Assembly: GCA_949987565.1 (NCBI GenBank)
Contig: OX465101.1
Coordinates: 26,238,911 to 26,302,910 of the forward strand
Origin: Luidia sarsii
Lineage: Eukaryota; Echinodermata; Asteroidea; Paxillosida; Luidiidae
Length of the DNA: 64,000 nt
Direction: 5' to 3'
Translations under genes and position numbers: made by a program
Shown here: positions 25,001-37,000 of the stretch, one piece after another
Layout: every line of letters starts with the position of its first letter
Numbering within the stretch: the first letter of the stretch is position 1
The notes under the pieces: model-generated
Told to the model about the DNA's origin: nothing
Databases searched by the model: none
The model's input: only the letters and a program-made list of their open reading frames with translations

Positions 25001-28000
25001 TTTTTCTTTTTTTCATTTAAACAAAAATTCCGACATTTTCATGTGGTTGGTAAGTATGCAGAAGTACAGGCAAAAGTTTTCTACTTTTCTACTAGTGCAG
25101 TAGTGTAGTGCCATGGGTTGTAGAGAGAAGGCTATGCTAGCACGCCATGCTCTGAGCTCCTGCAGTCTCTGGCTGTCCTTTCAATGATTTGCTTTAATAA
25201 AATGGATAGACCCAGGCACCGATTGGAACCCAAGGTGTGTCATGCATGGCTCCATCCTCTCCAAGCCGTCATGGAAACACAACTTATTCCAGCCCCCGAT
25301 GTGGAAAGGTTGCGGTGGCACCATGTCCGATTCCTCTGGTCACACCACACGTTTCTCTGTGCATTCACACCGGTGCACTGCGGCTGTCCCCAAGGCAAAC
25401 ACTCGGGGGGGATGCTCATCCCACGTACTGCCTTGCTGTGGAATTTGCTCCCTGCATCCTGCTTCCCTCCCACTTTACAACTGCAGCTTAGTTCCAATTC
25501 AAAACGTAACATGAACAGTTGTCGGCCCTTCCTGCAATCTCCTCCTTGTTTGTTGCCCTTCCTCCCCCCCTTCTTAGCCGTCACCTTGAGTGGCCTTTTG
25601 GGCCTTGTGGTTGGCCATTTTCTGTTTAAAAAAAGTAACTACCTTGAGTAACTTCTCAAGGAGGGGTCTAGTTTCTGTCCAAAGGACCTTCCTCCGAGGC
25701 AAAGGATAAGGACCTGCTGGGATAGAATCCTGCTGGCACTGGGCATGTCAGGACCCTTCTTTTCTCAAAGGCAAGAGCTCCTCTGGGATCGATTACACAA
25801 GGCTGAGAGACACGGATCTCTGCCGGGATCGGAAAATGGTTGGCCGTCCAGCTTCCTGATGATTGAGATTGGAATTAACGTGAAGCTGTCACTGGTTCCT
25901 CCCCTCCCCCACCCCTATTGCCCTCTCCCTCCCCCGCCCCCTCCCCTAACCATTTACCCCTACCACCTCCCCCTACCCCTTACCCCTACCCCTTACCCCT
26001 ACCCCTTACCCCTACCCCTTACCCCTACCACCTCCCCTACCCCCTCCCCTACCCCCTCTCCCTACCCCTGACCCCTCCCCTACCCCCTTCCCTGATCCCC
26101 TGACCCCTACTCCTGACCCCTCCCCCACCCCCTCCCTTGATCCCCTGACTCCTACCCCTGACCCCTCCCCTACCCCTACCCTTCCCCTACCCCCTCCCTC
26201 TACCCCCCTGACCCCCTGACCCCAAACCCCTTCCAGATACGGGACGGAGCAGTGAGGATGTGAATGCCAACAACAACCAGGGTGGCTCCAACCCGCCCGT
26301 CTTTCCCCTGCCGGACTCGGCGGCTCATCTGGACTGGAGTAACCTGGTGGAGACAGCCAACGCCTTCCAGGACATTGGTAGGTCCCTCCTTCCCTTCCGT
26401 CTATTAAACCTTTTGGTGTCTTTGTCTGGTGCGGAGTATCAGGAGAAAGAGTGGGAGAAGTAGGTTGCAAGTGCACTTCTAACTCGCTATGTGTGCTTGG
26501 TTTCATGATGGTTGATGTCAGTGATTGTGGGCAGAGGTGGGTTGTGTGACGATGAGTATGGTATGATAGAGAGTGGAGGGATGGGACACTGGATGGGGGT
26601 ACTGACAGGGGGTGATGACAGGTAGACAAAGACAAAGGATGCCCCATGTTGTTTAACCACTTTGCAGCGGGCATTTTTCCAGTGCCCATGACCGCCGTAC
26701 AGGTGGGTTTTTTTTCAACAATGTGTCATTTTTAAAACTCAAAATTTAGTGGGCCTGACGTCTCAATCCTAGCAGGACCTTTCTCAAAGGCAGACCTTTC
26801 TCTGCCTTTGAGAAAGGTCCTGCTTGGATCGAAACGTCAGGCCCACTAAATTTTGAGATTTGCATTTTGGTAATTTTAGTCAGTAAGCAGTTTGCAACAT
26901 TTTTGTATATCATTTTTAAAAACTCACTCAAACAATTGGGGACAATATATACAGTTTCTGTGAAATAAGTTAATATGGGTACTCTGTGTGTACAAGTGGG
27001 TTAAACCCGGCACAATTCAGACATTGGTGTGGCGTTTGTCGAGGGATTATCCGTTCGTGGAACTAAGGGCCCCATTGTGCGTCGTTAATGGAAAAAGAGT
27101 CTTTGTTTAGAACTTGGACAGAAGTGGTGCCAGAATAGGGAGAGCCTGTCAAAGGGTAGAGCCAGAGCAAACCCCAAATGGGATGTCCTTGGCGGGAAGT
27201 GGTTGAAACAAAAGTTTGTCAAAAAGGATCAGGCTCGTCAGATGATTTTTAAGACGACCTCAAACTACGGGAGAAAGTGGAGATGGGACAGGAGGAGATG
27301 GAAGTCATCCTGTGAGTTTGCCGACAAGCACAGAGGATGCCATATCATGTTTTAAAAGTCTAATATGTTCACAAGGATGAAGCTTGTTTGACAGGACAAA
27401 AGTTGAAGATTGGATAGGAGGAGGTGGAAGACATCCCGAGAGTTTGTCGATGCGGACAGAGCACACTCCGTCATGTTTAAAAAGAATAGTTTTTAAGGGA
27501 TGAGGATAAACCTGCCACCTCTTTATTAATGAACCTGCCACCTCTGTGGATGAACCTGCCGCCTCTGTGGATGAACCTGCCACCTGTGTGGATGAACCTG
27601 CCACCTGTGTGGATGAACCTGCCACCTGTGTGGATGAACCTGCCGCCTCTGTGGATGAACCTGCCGCCTCTGTGGATGAACCTGCCGCCTCTGTGGACGA
27701 ACCTGCCACCTGTGTGGATGAACCTGCCACCTCTGTGGATGAACCTGCCGCCTCTGTGGACGAACCTGCCACCTGTGTGGATGAACCTGCCACCTCTGTG
27801 GATGAACCTGCCGCCTCTGTGGATGAACCTGCCACCTCTGTGGATGAACCTGCCGCCTCTGTGGATGAACCTGCCACCTCTGTGGATGAACCTGCCACCT
27901 CTGTGGATGAACCTGCCACCTCTGTGGATGAACCTGCTGCTGATAGGCTCTGAGACCTTGTCTCCATCCAATCCCCGACCCACTGGCTCCTTAATCCAGA

Positions 28001-31000
28001 GGCTCGTTCCTAAAGCAAGAACTAGAAAGATTCCAGGAGGGGTGCCGACTTCAATTGGGCCAGAGTTAAAAGCTCCTTAAAAGCCCATACGAGAGTGTGT
28101 GCTAAGCGTTCGTGTAATTTGCCTCGGTTTCCTGACCTCCGAAGCTCGCCCAAACTTTCCCCAAGAGGAGAGGAAATGGGATCAGGATGCCGTTGCCTAA
28201 ATCTAACAGCCATCCTTCCCCCCACCCCCACCCCCCCCCCCACAGAAAAAAAAGAAGAACTCAATTAGTGCCCAACTGGTTGGAGATGCCGGCAAATGAT
28301 ATGTTCGGGCAATCGACAGTGCCACATTGGTGAATGATGCCATTAGGCTAGCCGCCGATTGCACTTTTGACAAATTTGCCCCCTGAGCAATCTCCGCTCC
28401 AGCGTGGCTCATTGCCCACGTCAACCGACATCTCCTCAGATAAACTTTGTCATCAGTTGTAATAACTTGCCCATCCTCTGGGACAAACACCCCCCCCCCC
28501 TCTCCTCAAAAAAAAAAAATCAAAATCGAACCAATTTCAAAACAGAAATCTTCCCTTTGGAGAAGGCACGACTTCTGACTAGACTTCAGACTGCCTATGA
28601 AATAGATAAATATATCAAAAATGTCTGAAATAGCCATCGTAATAATTTTGCTTTTTAATTGAATGCTTGCTTTAGATAATTAGCCCACTTTCCAGAGATT
28701 TAAATCTCATTCGAGTAGTCTCATTCTCTGAGAAATGTTAACCCTCTGGCTTTGCTTTCGACCACGGCCTGTCTAGATGTATCTGATCAAGTGAAACCAG
28801 AGAGAGAGAGAGAGAGAGAGAGAAAATGGCTTCAGCTGTCTCTATTTTGAGCTTGCCTCACTGAGACTTTGACTCATTGGCTGGTGGAGTCAAAGTGTCA
28901 CACTGTTGCAGGCAGTGAGAGAGCAAAGCCCCCCAAAGCACATCCACAACACTAGTTGTACTTAGTACTACTCGTCCTGCATTGGTCTAACCGAGATCAA
29001 ACCATTGCCACCAATTCGAGGGGCGTCATACCAATTTCTACTCAGGCTCAAACAATTGTTTGTTCCCCCCCCCTCTCTCTCTCTCTCAAGTCGGTCCGGC
29101 ATAGCAGATTGTTGCAGTTCCTTAGTGTCATCCAGAGACCAGTGTTTCTCTTCAGCTTTGTCAGCCTGGGCAATTCTACGCCTATCACACACTCCTAGCA
29201 ATCTCTCAAAATGGCCGTCAAAGACTCGAGTCTGGCATGCAGGAATTCTGGGATGCCTCAGACAATGTCCAGCAACCTTCATGGCCTCATCCCTTCTCTC
29301 TCAAATCTTGCTTGCAACGTACGAGAGTTGACTGTTTACCGGCGGCGATTAGTTGACTCTTCGGGAAGGCCACCATTTTAAGGCTGGATGGCTCAGATGG
29401 TAAAAGCAGCTGGTACTCAAAAGCAAGAGGTCTTGGTTTCAAGTCGAAGTTTCCTTTGCCAATTTGTTCAAAATTAGTAGCAATACGCAAAAATGTTGCA
29501 AACTGTTAACTGACTGAAATATCGGGACGCTTTTTATCAACTGTGATGGCACCATTAGGTCCTAAACATGCTATTTAAATAAAGAGAAAGGTCTCTGAGA
29601 AAGGTCCTGCTAGGATCGGAACGTCAGACCCTCTAAATTTTGAGATTGATATAAAGAAAAAAGATGAATCATAAACAGTAAAAAATGTTGAGCACTGAGC
29701 GGTCATTGTGGCGGTCAGTACTGCCTGGATGTCATACCTAGGGACTCATAATCCACTTCGACTCATAATCCACTCCAGAGGACTGACCTTCCCCTGCCCC
29801 GACTGCTGCCAGGATCCCCAAGGGGGAAAGGAAGAGGGAGGGGCCCAAGGGTTCTGCCCAGCTAAAATTTCTTGGAAAAAAAACAGTCCCGTGGTCTTTA
29901 GTCTGTCCAAGATAATTCGAAGGCCGAGATTATTTGAATTTGATTTCCTTTGAGGATAGCAGCTTCAGAAGTCTGTCCTCGTTGGTGACGGCATTCCCGT
30001 GCGTTTTTTTGTGTGACTGCTGATCACAAGATCTGAGAAGAAAAAAAATCAGAAGGGTCTGAATGGAGGGAAGGGAAGGGGAGGGGAGGGGAGGGAAGGG
30101 AAGGGCTGGAGGGAGGGAGTCCCAGGGGAGTTGGTAAATTAGAAGTCCCTGCCATGTCTGCTTATGGAAAACACACTCTGGCCATTGGGGGGGAGGTTTG
30201 TGTGGACTAGGGAGAGCCCTCAGTGGGAATATCATGTGCGTGTGGTTAATCCACAGTGTCCCCACCCCCACCTCCTCCTCTCCCCCCCCCAACCTCCTCC
30301 CTCCACCGCCAGTGGATTCTGAATGGCAAGCGGGACATGACTCTCTGACTCCATTCTCAGCTCATCCTTCAAACCCCGATAAAAACGACTGTTGGGGTGG
30401 GGTGGTGGGAGGGGGGGGGAGGTTGTGGAGGTGGAAGAGCATTATTTGTCCCCCCACCTACTGGGAGTGGACTGTTCCAAGCTGCTTCCCCAGTGTGGCG
30501 CGCTGTGGGACGGCCCAGCCTAGTCAGGGCAGTAGCTGACACTGCCGCATCCCCCCCCTCTCCCCCCCCCCACTCTTGCCCCTCTCTGATCACACAACGC
30601 AACTCAACGCGCACTGCACCCCGCAAGACAACCCCAGTCATTTGACAGAGGGACCTGCCAGCCGTCGATACACGGACGCAACAGCACGAGTGGATAGCTG
30701 AAGTGAAGGACAGGGGGTTTGCTCAGTGGATAGCAAGGGGAACAAGTGAACAGTAGAGGTTATTTCTTTGTACCGATGGTACTGAGGACTGGGGATTACG
30801 TACACACATTGAGTAGACTACCGAGGCTCAAGTGGTCGAACTCCCCTCGGTGAGCCCTCCCCCCCTCTCCGGTAGCTGATCTGTCTGGCGAACAACAGCA
30901 ACGAGAGACAGCAGCAACAGCAGCCAGGAGACGAGTGGACTACTCCATCTTCAAATTTGGCATCTTCCTTCGTCGTCTTCCCCCGTCGTCTTGGTCGGCG

Positions 31001-34000
31001 TCCTCCTCCCGGTTGCCATGGAGCAGGTGCAGCTGGTGACAGGCTGGACGGACCTCAAGCAGAGAGGGCGCTCGGTGGGCCAGTGGCTAAGCCGCTGCGG
31101 CAGCCTGGTGGCCAACGTGGTGCTGGGCGTCTACCAGCGAGGCTGCTACCACCTCCCGGCCGAGGATCCCCTCTCGCGACACGGTCTGTACCAAAAGCAC
31201 ACAACCATGTGTAGCATGTTGACCGAGCATGTCAAGCATAGAAAAAATTGACCGGAGCAGGATTTGAACCCCCGGCCTTTAAGATGTCTCAGAATGTCTT
31301 TCTAGTATTTTCAGTTAGTATTTTGCTCCGTAATTTGCTTGGAATGCCCACTCAGACCACAGTTTCAGACGGCCTATGAAGTGTGTGGAGTGGTCCTCGA
31401 CATGTAGGTACAGTATATGTGGAAGAGGACTGCAAATTCCACAGTGACTTCAATCACCAAAATGCATTTCTCAAAAAGTGCAGAGGGCTTGAGGTTTCAA
31501 TCCTAGCAGGGCCTCTCAAGACTCTCAAGATCATTAAAGCTGGCCTACCTGAATCCTCCAATTGAAGGCTTTTCTCCCAAGGTCTTGTTTTCCAGACAAA
31601 GTTGATGATTTACTCACATTGTATGTAGGCATGTGACTTGATGTTATGCTTTTGGTGTTGTAATTACTGACGTTCTTGTCATCATAAATCACCATCCCTA
31701 TTAATCACTTTACAACGGCCATTTTTCAGTCCCCATTTTTTAAATTTTTTTTATAATGTACCATTTTCTAAACTTGCTATATGTACATGTATTACAATTG
31801 GGAAAAATAAATATGTGTACCTGAAATAAATTAATCTTTAAGAGTACAGTTCATGTACAAGTAAGTCCAACCTGACACAGACGTCTGTGTGGCTTTTGTT
31901 GTGCAGCATATTGTTCTGTGGTAGCCTGAAAAGAGTCTTTTGTTCAAACCTCGGCCATTAGTGAGGCTCGGAATTGGTAGGGCCCGGCGCGTAGCAACAC
32001 CACCAGCGCGTAGCAACACCACCAGCGCGTAGCAACACCACCAGCGTGTAGCAACACCACCAGCGCGTAGCAACACCACCAGCGCGTAGCAACAACCACC
32101 AGCGCGTAGCAACACCACCAGCGCGTAGCAACACCACCAGCGCGTAGCAACACCACCAGCGCGTAGCAACACCACCAGCGCGTAGCAACACCACCAGCAC
32201 GTAGCAACACCACCAGCGCGTAGCAACACCACCAGCGCGTAGCAACACCACCAGCGCTCCAAATTTAGAGGTCTATTTGTCCTTAAAGCCCCTACACAAC
32301 ATTGGTAAGATCGAAAAACAGAAATGTTCACAGATTTACATGAAATATTTATGTCTAAAATGTTGTATTTTGGGAAAAAAAGAAAAAGAAATACCAAAAG
32401 CACGCAACCTTGTGTAGCATGTTGACCGCGCATGTCAAGCATAGACAAATTTGACCGGAGCAGGATTTGAACCCCCGACCTCTGGTCTAATGTACCAGTG
32501 CTCAACCATTCAAGCTGGTGGCACAGCGCTTTTAAGATGTCTCAGAATGTCTTTCTTGTATTTTCAGTTAGTATTTTGCTCCGTAATTTGCTTGGAATGC
32601 CCACTCAGACCACAGTTTCAGCAACCTATGAAGTGTGTGGAGTGGTCCTCGACATGTAGGTACAGTATATGTGGAAGAGGACTGCAAATTCCACAGTGAC
32701 TTCAATCACCAAAATGCATTTCTCAAAAAGTGCAGAGGGCTTGAGGTTTCAATCCTAGCAGGGCCTCTCAAGACTCTCAAGATCATTAAAGCTGGCCTAC
32801 CTGCAACACCACCAGCGCGTAGCAACAACCACCAGCGCGTAGCAACAACCACCAGCGCGTAGCAACACCACCAGTGCTCCAAATTTAGAGGTCTATTCGT
32901 CCTTAAAGCCCCTACACAACATTGGTAAGATCGAAAAACAGAAATGTTCACAGATTTACATGAAATATTTATGTCTAAAATGTTGTATTTTGGGAAAAAA
33001 AGAAAAAGAAATTGTTTACGTCTCACCGAAATCTAAACTATTTTTCGGAACAGTACGGCATTGAATGCTGCATTTTCGGGAAACAAATGAAGCGGTTTTC
33101 AAGATTTTCTCGAGACTTGGTTTGTTGGTTGGCGGATTGAGCTGAAATTTTCACAGGCGTTCTATTTCATGCATATGTTGGATCAGACAACGTATAGATG
33201 CTACGTGTATTCTTTGACCTCGACCAATGTTGTGTTGGGGCTTTAAGTGGTTAACATACTTACCAGACACCAACAACATTGTGGCCGAGAACGTGCAACT
33301 TTCTGAAGATGTGGTTTGAACGTGACTTAACAATTTCCTTGCCTCTGTCTGCCACACACCTCCACCCCCCCCCCAGATTTCTGAGCCCTGTGCAGTTCCC
33401 TGCAAACAATGAGTGCCGCCCTATATAAAAACCATATCCGGCCAATGTGCTGCAATTGAAAAATCCTGTTGTCCAGATACACTGAGTGCATTCGGGTCGT
33501 CAAAGGGCCAAGCTGCACGTCTTAGATAAGAACCATGCAAGTCCAGATATCTATCAATCTTGACCCCCCCCCCCCCAACCTCCCACTACCCGTCTGCTGT
33601 CCGAGCCCAACCTCCCACTACCCGTCTGCTGTCCGAGCCCAACCTCCCACTACCCACCCACACCAAATCATTTCTAACCACTTCTCAGTTGTCACTTTGC
33701 CTTTGGGAAAGGTCCTGCAAGGATCTAAACGTCAGGCCCTCTAACATTTGAGAGTTTTGTATTGCAGGTCATTTTAGTCAGTGAGCAGTTTGCATCAGTT
33801 TTTTTGTTGTTGTACATATTTACACTTCTCAGTGAGAAAGTTTCTCTGTCAATGTAGACCGACACATACCGGGAGCCAACTTTCCCCTCCCCCTTTCTCC
33901 CCTCCCTTCTCCCCTCCCTCCTCCCCTCCCTCCTCCCCTCCCCTCCCTCTTCCCCTCCCTCCTCCCACAAAAGCTCATTTTCAGTGCCGGGCAGGAAGTT

Positions 34001-37000
34001 GCATATTTATGATTTAATTAGCTCAGGGATTTTTTTGAATTATTATTTTTTCCATTTCCCCCGCCCGCTTCTGCCCCCCTGCATTAAGAGTCACTCTGCC
34101 TGACGTTCAAAGCAGAGAGGCCAAAAAGCTATCATTGAAGTATCCGTACAGCCCAGTAATGTGATCACAAAGCTTTTCATCCTGTGCGGAATCCCGCCTT
34201 TCAATACTAGAGGCTGTTGGATGAGATCTTGAAGGTTTGCACGGTGGACGCACAGAGTGGAAGGTTTTGAGGCGGTGACACCATGTACAACCATCTCTTG
34301 TGAGACGGAGTGCAGCTATATCGGGGCTGTGATTCATAGGCTTGGGAGTTGGTTTCACTCTGCTCGCCGACACTGGAGTCTCGGTTACTCCAAAGCGGCT
34401 TTTACTTCGTTCGGCTGATTTTAAAGAGTTTGTGAACTGAATTTTTTTTTTTTTGAAACTTTGACTGAAACCCAAGACCCCTGGCTCAACGCCACCAGCA
34501 CTCTGACCACCTGTGCTATCCAGCCCTTGGGTGGTGGCCCTCCCACAAGTCTCTCCATTTATGTCTGTCTTCTTAGAGAGCTTGAGCTTGAGCAGAGGCT
34601 TGGGGAAAAAAAAAGCTTCCGATCAACCAAATATGAAAAGGTGCCTGATTTTCCAGTCCCAAGTTTGTAAAACGATGATGAATATCACTGTTTCATGACT
34701 GCTTCTGAAGCCAGTATGGGTATGGAAGGATTTTGTTTTAAAACGTGAACAGAGATTGCCCACCGTGAAGGCCAGGGGCCACTTGAGGTGGAGCTATGGG
34801 GCTTTCTTTCAAATATAAAATATTCTCGATGGCAAATTAGAATTAAAGGGGTTTGGCTAGCCTGAAGCATGCATACACCTGTCTGTCTGTTCGGAGGCAA
34901 GTAGTGACCTGGGCCCAATTTAATAGAGCCGCTTAAGCGTGAAAATCTGCTAAGCGGAAAAAGTCTTCCTTGTGTAAGCAGGATTACAAATTGCCCTGCG
35001 GTTTGATGTTCATTGCTTCTGACTTGTATTCCACTCTTCTTTGCTTTGCTTGAATCAATAACGAAGTTTGGGTTGGCAAGGGGATTCTGTGGCTCATGAG
35101 TTTTTGTGCTTAAGCCTGTTTTGGCGCTTAAGCGGCTCTATGAAATTGGCCCCCGGATTGTCCGACATTCATGTTGAACCCACATGTATGATGACAGGAG
35201 GCTCAGGGGGATCATTTGGGGCTGCCTTGACCTTGGAGCAATTTCGTAGCATGCTTTGAAATAAAGTCAAGGTTGCGGCACCAAAACTGGAGCGGAAGGT
35301 TACGAACACTCAGCAGAACGTCTGATATAGTCTTCTTGTTTGTCTGATGAATCCTGTTTGTTTGTTTTTCTCTCTCCCGTAGCAGATTTTATGCATAGCA
35401 CAGCTCAAGTAGGTCTATTAGGCCCAAGTGGGATGAAGGAACTTCCAATTAGCAGAGTTATGTATAGATAGTAGGCCTTGGGGTGGGTGTTCAGGGGTCA
35501 GTCTTTACTCAGGCCAGACACCCCCTTCAACCTCTCTTCTCTGCACCCCTCCCTCTCCCCTCCAACTCCCCCTCCCCTCTAACCCCCCTCCCTCCCCTTC
35601 CCCCTTCCCCTCCCTCTCCCATAGTCCCATCCACCCTCCCCCCTCCACCCCCATCCCCCCCCCTCTCCACAAAGTCTGGATCTTGTCGCGCCCAAAACTG
35701 ATCACTGTTTAATTTCTTTCCATGCACTGTCAGATTCCAGTTTCGGACTCACACAAGGCAGTATATCCTGGAGTTTAGACAGCTTGAGCTGGTATCAAAC
35801 TTGCACAAACTGTGTTGTTTTGTTTACTTACAGAAACGTTGTAAATAGACACAATATGGATGTACAATGTACATGTACAGTATATATAAATTATATATAT
35901 AGTGTGCATTAAATGATGCTTTGTATCATCCAACTCCACATTGCAATTAGCAAAAGCTCTTTCCTCATTCCCCCAGTGTTTTTTGTTTTGTTTTGTAAAT
36001 TGGCGAATCTTAAAACAAAATTGGAACTGACGGTCGTATCTTCAGTGGGCATATGTGTAGTCATTCAAAGTGAAGATCTTGGTACTGTCAGTATTCATTA
36101 GCATCAATAGAACATCTGCAATTGCTCTGGATTGTTATGCTGCGTTCCAATCGCGTCGTGATTACCGTGTTCACGAGTTCACTAGTCGGGAAGAGGCGTT
36201 CCAATTGTCTGGTAACTCGTGGTCACCAGTCGTGAACTGGAGGAAGAAATCTTGCCTCCAGTTCACGACTTGACAACAAAATGGGGTCAACTTGGGTCAG
36301 GAGGTCAAAGGGCAAAAAGTGTTTTTACCGACAACGATGCGATGCATGCATTATGTGCATGAGTTACAATAAGATTACGATACATACGGTGGCAGCTTCT
36401 GCAGCCAGGAACGAAAAGGTGAATTTACCATGAATTTACTACGCTGTTCTACATGCAGATGTCACTTGTCAGGACTAATAGTTTCCATTACATTTGCTGC
36501 GAGTCGTCGGCGTACGAGTTTGTGAAAACCAGTCGCGTAGCAACTAGCAATGTAGCATGCTCTTCGGCCTTTGCGCTTGCGCACTGTGCGTGTTGGCGTG
36601 GTGTTGGTGAGTAGCATTGGAATGCAGCCCACTCGTGAACTGGGAAATACTGGTCGTGAACACCATAAACACGACGTGATTGAAACGCAGCATAAAGACT
36701 CAGGCAACAAAGTACAGGCAACAGACATTGATTAGAATTTAGTTGGAACGATTGTGTCAGATTTATTGCAACAATAAGATGCCATTTTGCTGGTCTATCA
36801 GCAAACCCTGGTTGTCTGAGGTCATGCGTCTTCTTGTTGCCTAGCATCCTGGTTTCTAAAAAAGAAAGCAGCATTTATCCATCTTGTTGCCAAGCAACCA
36901 AGTTCCTTAGAAAATGGCTGCCATCCATCCTTTTGTTGCCTAGCAACCGTGTTCCTTCACAAAAAGCTTCCACCCATCACCCTGTTCCCTAGCAAAACAG

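Larger units (their letters stand above)
23818..26236 (+). other. SIPA1L intron 14
   Basis: Contains a tRNA-like SINE (24830-25015), foldback family B pieces (25270-25370) and a C-rich run (25898-26230). 24130-24640 is AT-rich and may be an old 3' UTR-like or repeat remnant. No exon recognised. Confidence 0.5.
31189..33011 (+). repeat. Recent tandem duplication
   Basis: 31189-32390 (starting taccaaaagcac) is repeated at 32391-33011. The sequence aatgcccactcagaccacag to taaagctggcctacctg is almost identical in both copies. The second copy lost the segment matching 31552-31987 and most of the 19-bp array; the first lost about 50 bp near 31280. The junction falls inside a TTAA MITE (after agaaaaagaaa at 32390), so the MITE predates the duplication. 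Confidence 0.85.

Noticed and set aside
27305..28080. Long ORFs on both strands encoding seven-residue repeats.
   Set aside because: 21-bp minisatellite; open frames on both strands are expected from the unit.
31831..32505. Minus-strand ORFs rich in Trp/Cys/Ala-Gly.
   Set aside because: 19-bp minisatellite translated; no start context or splice signals.
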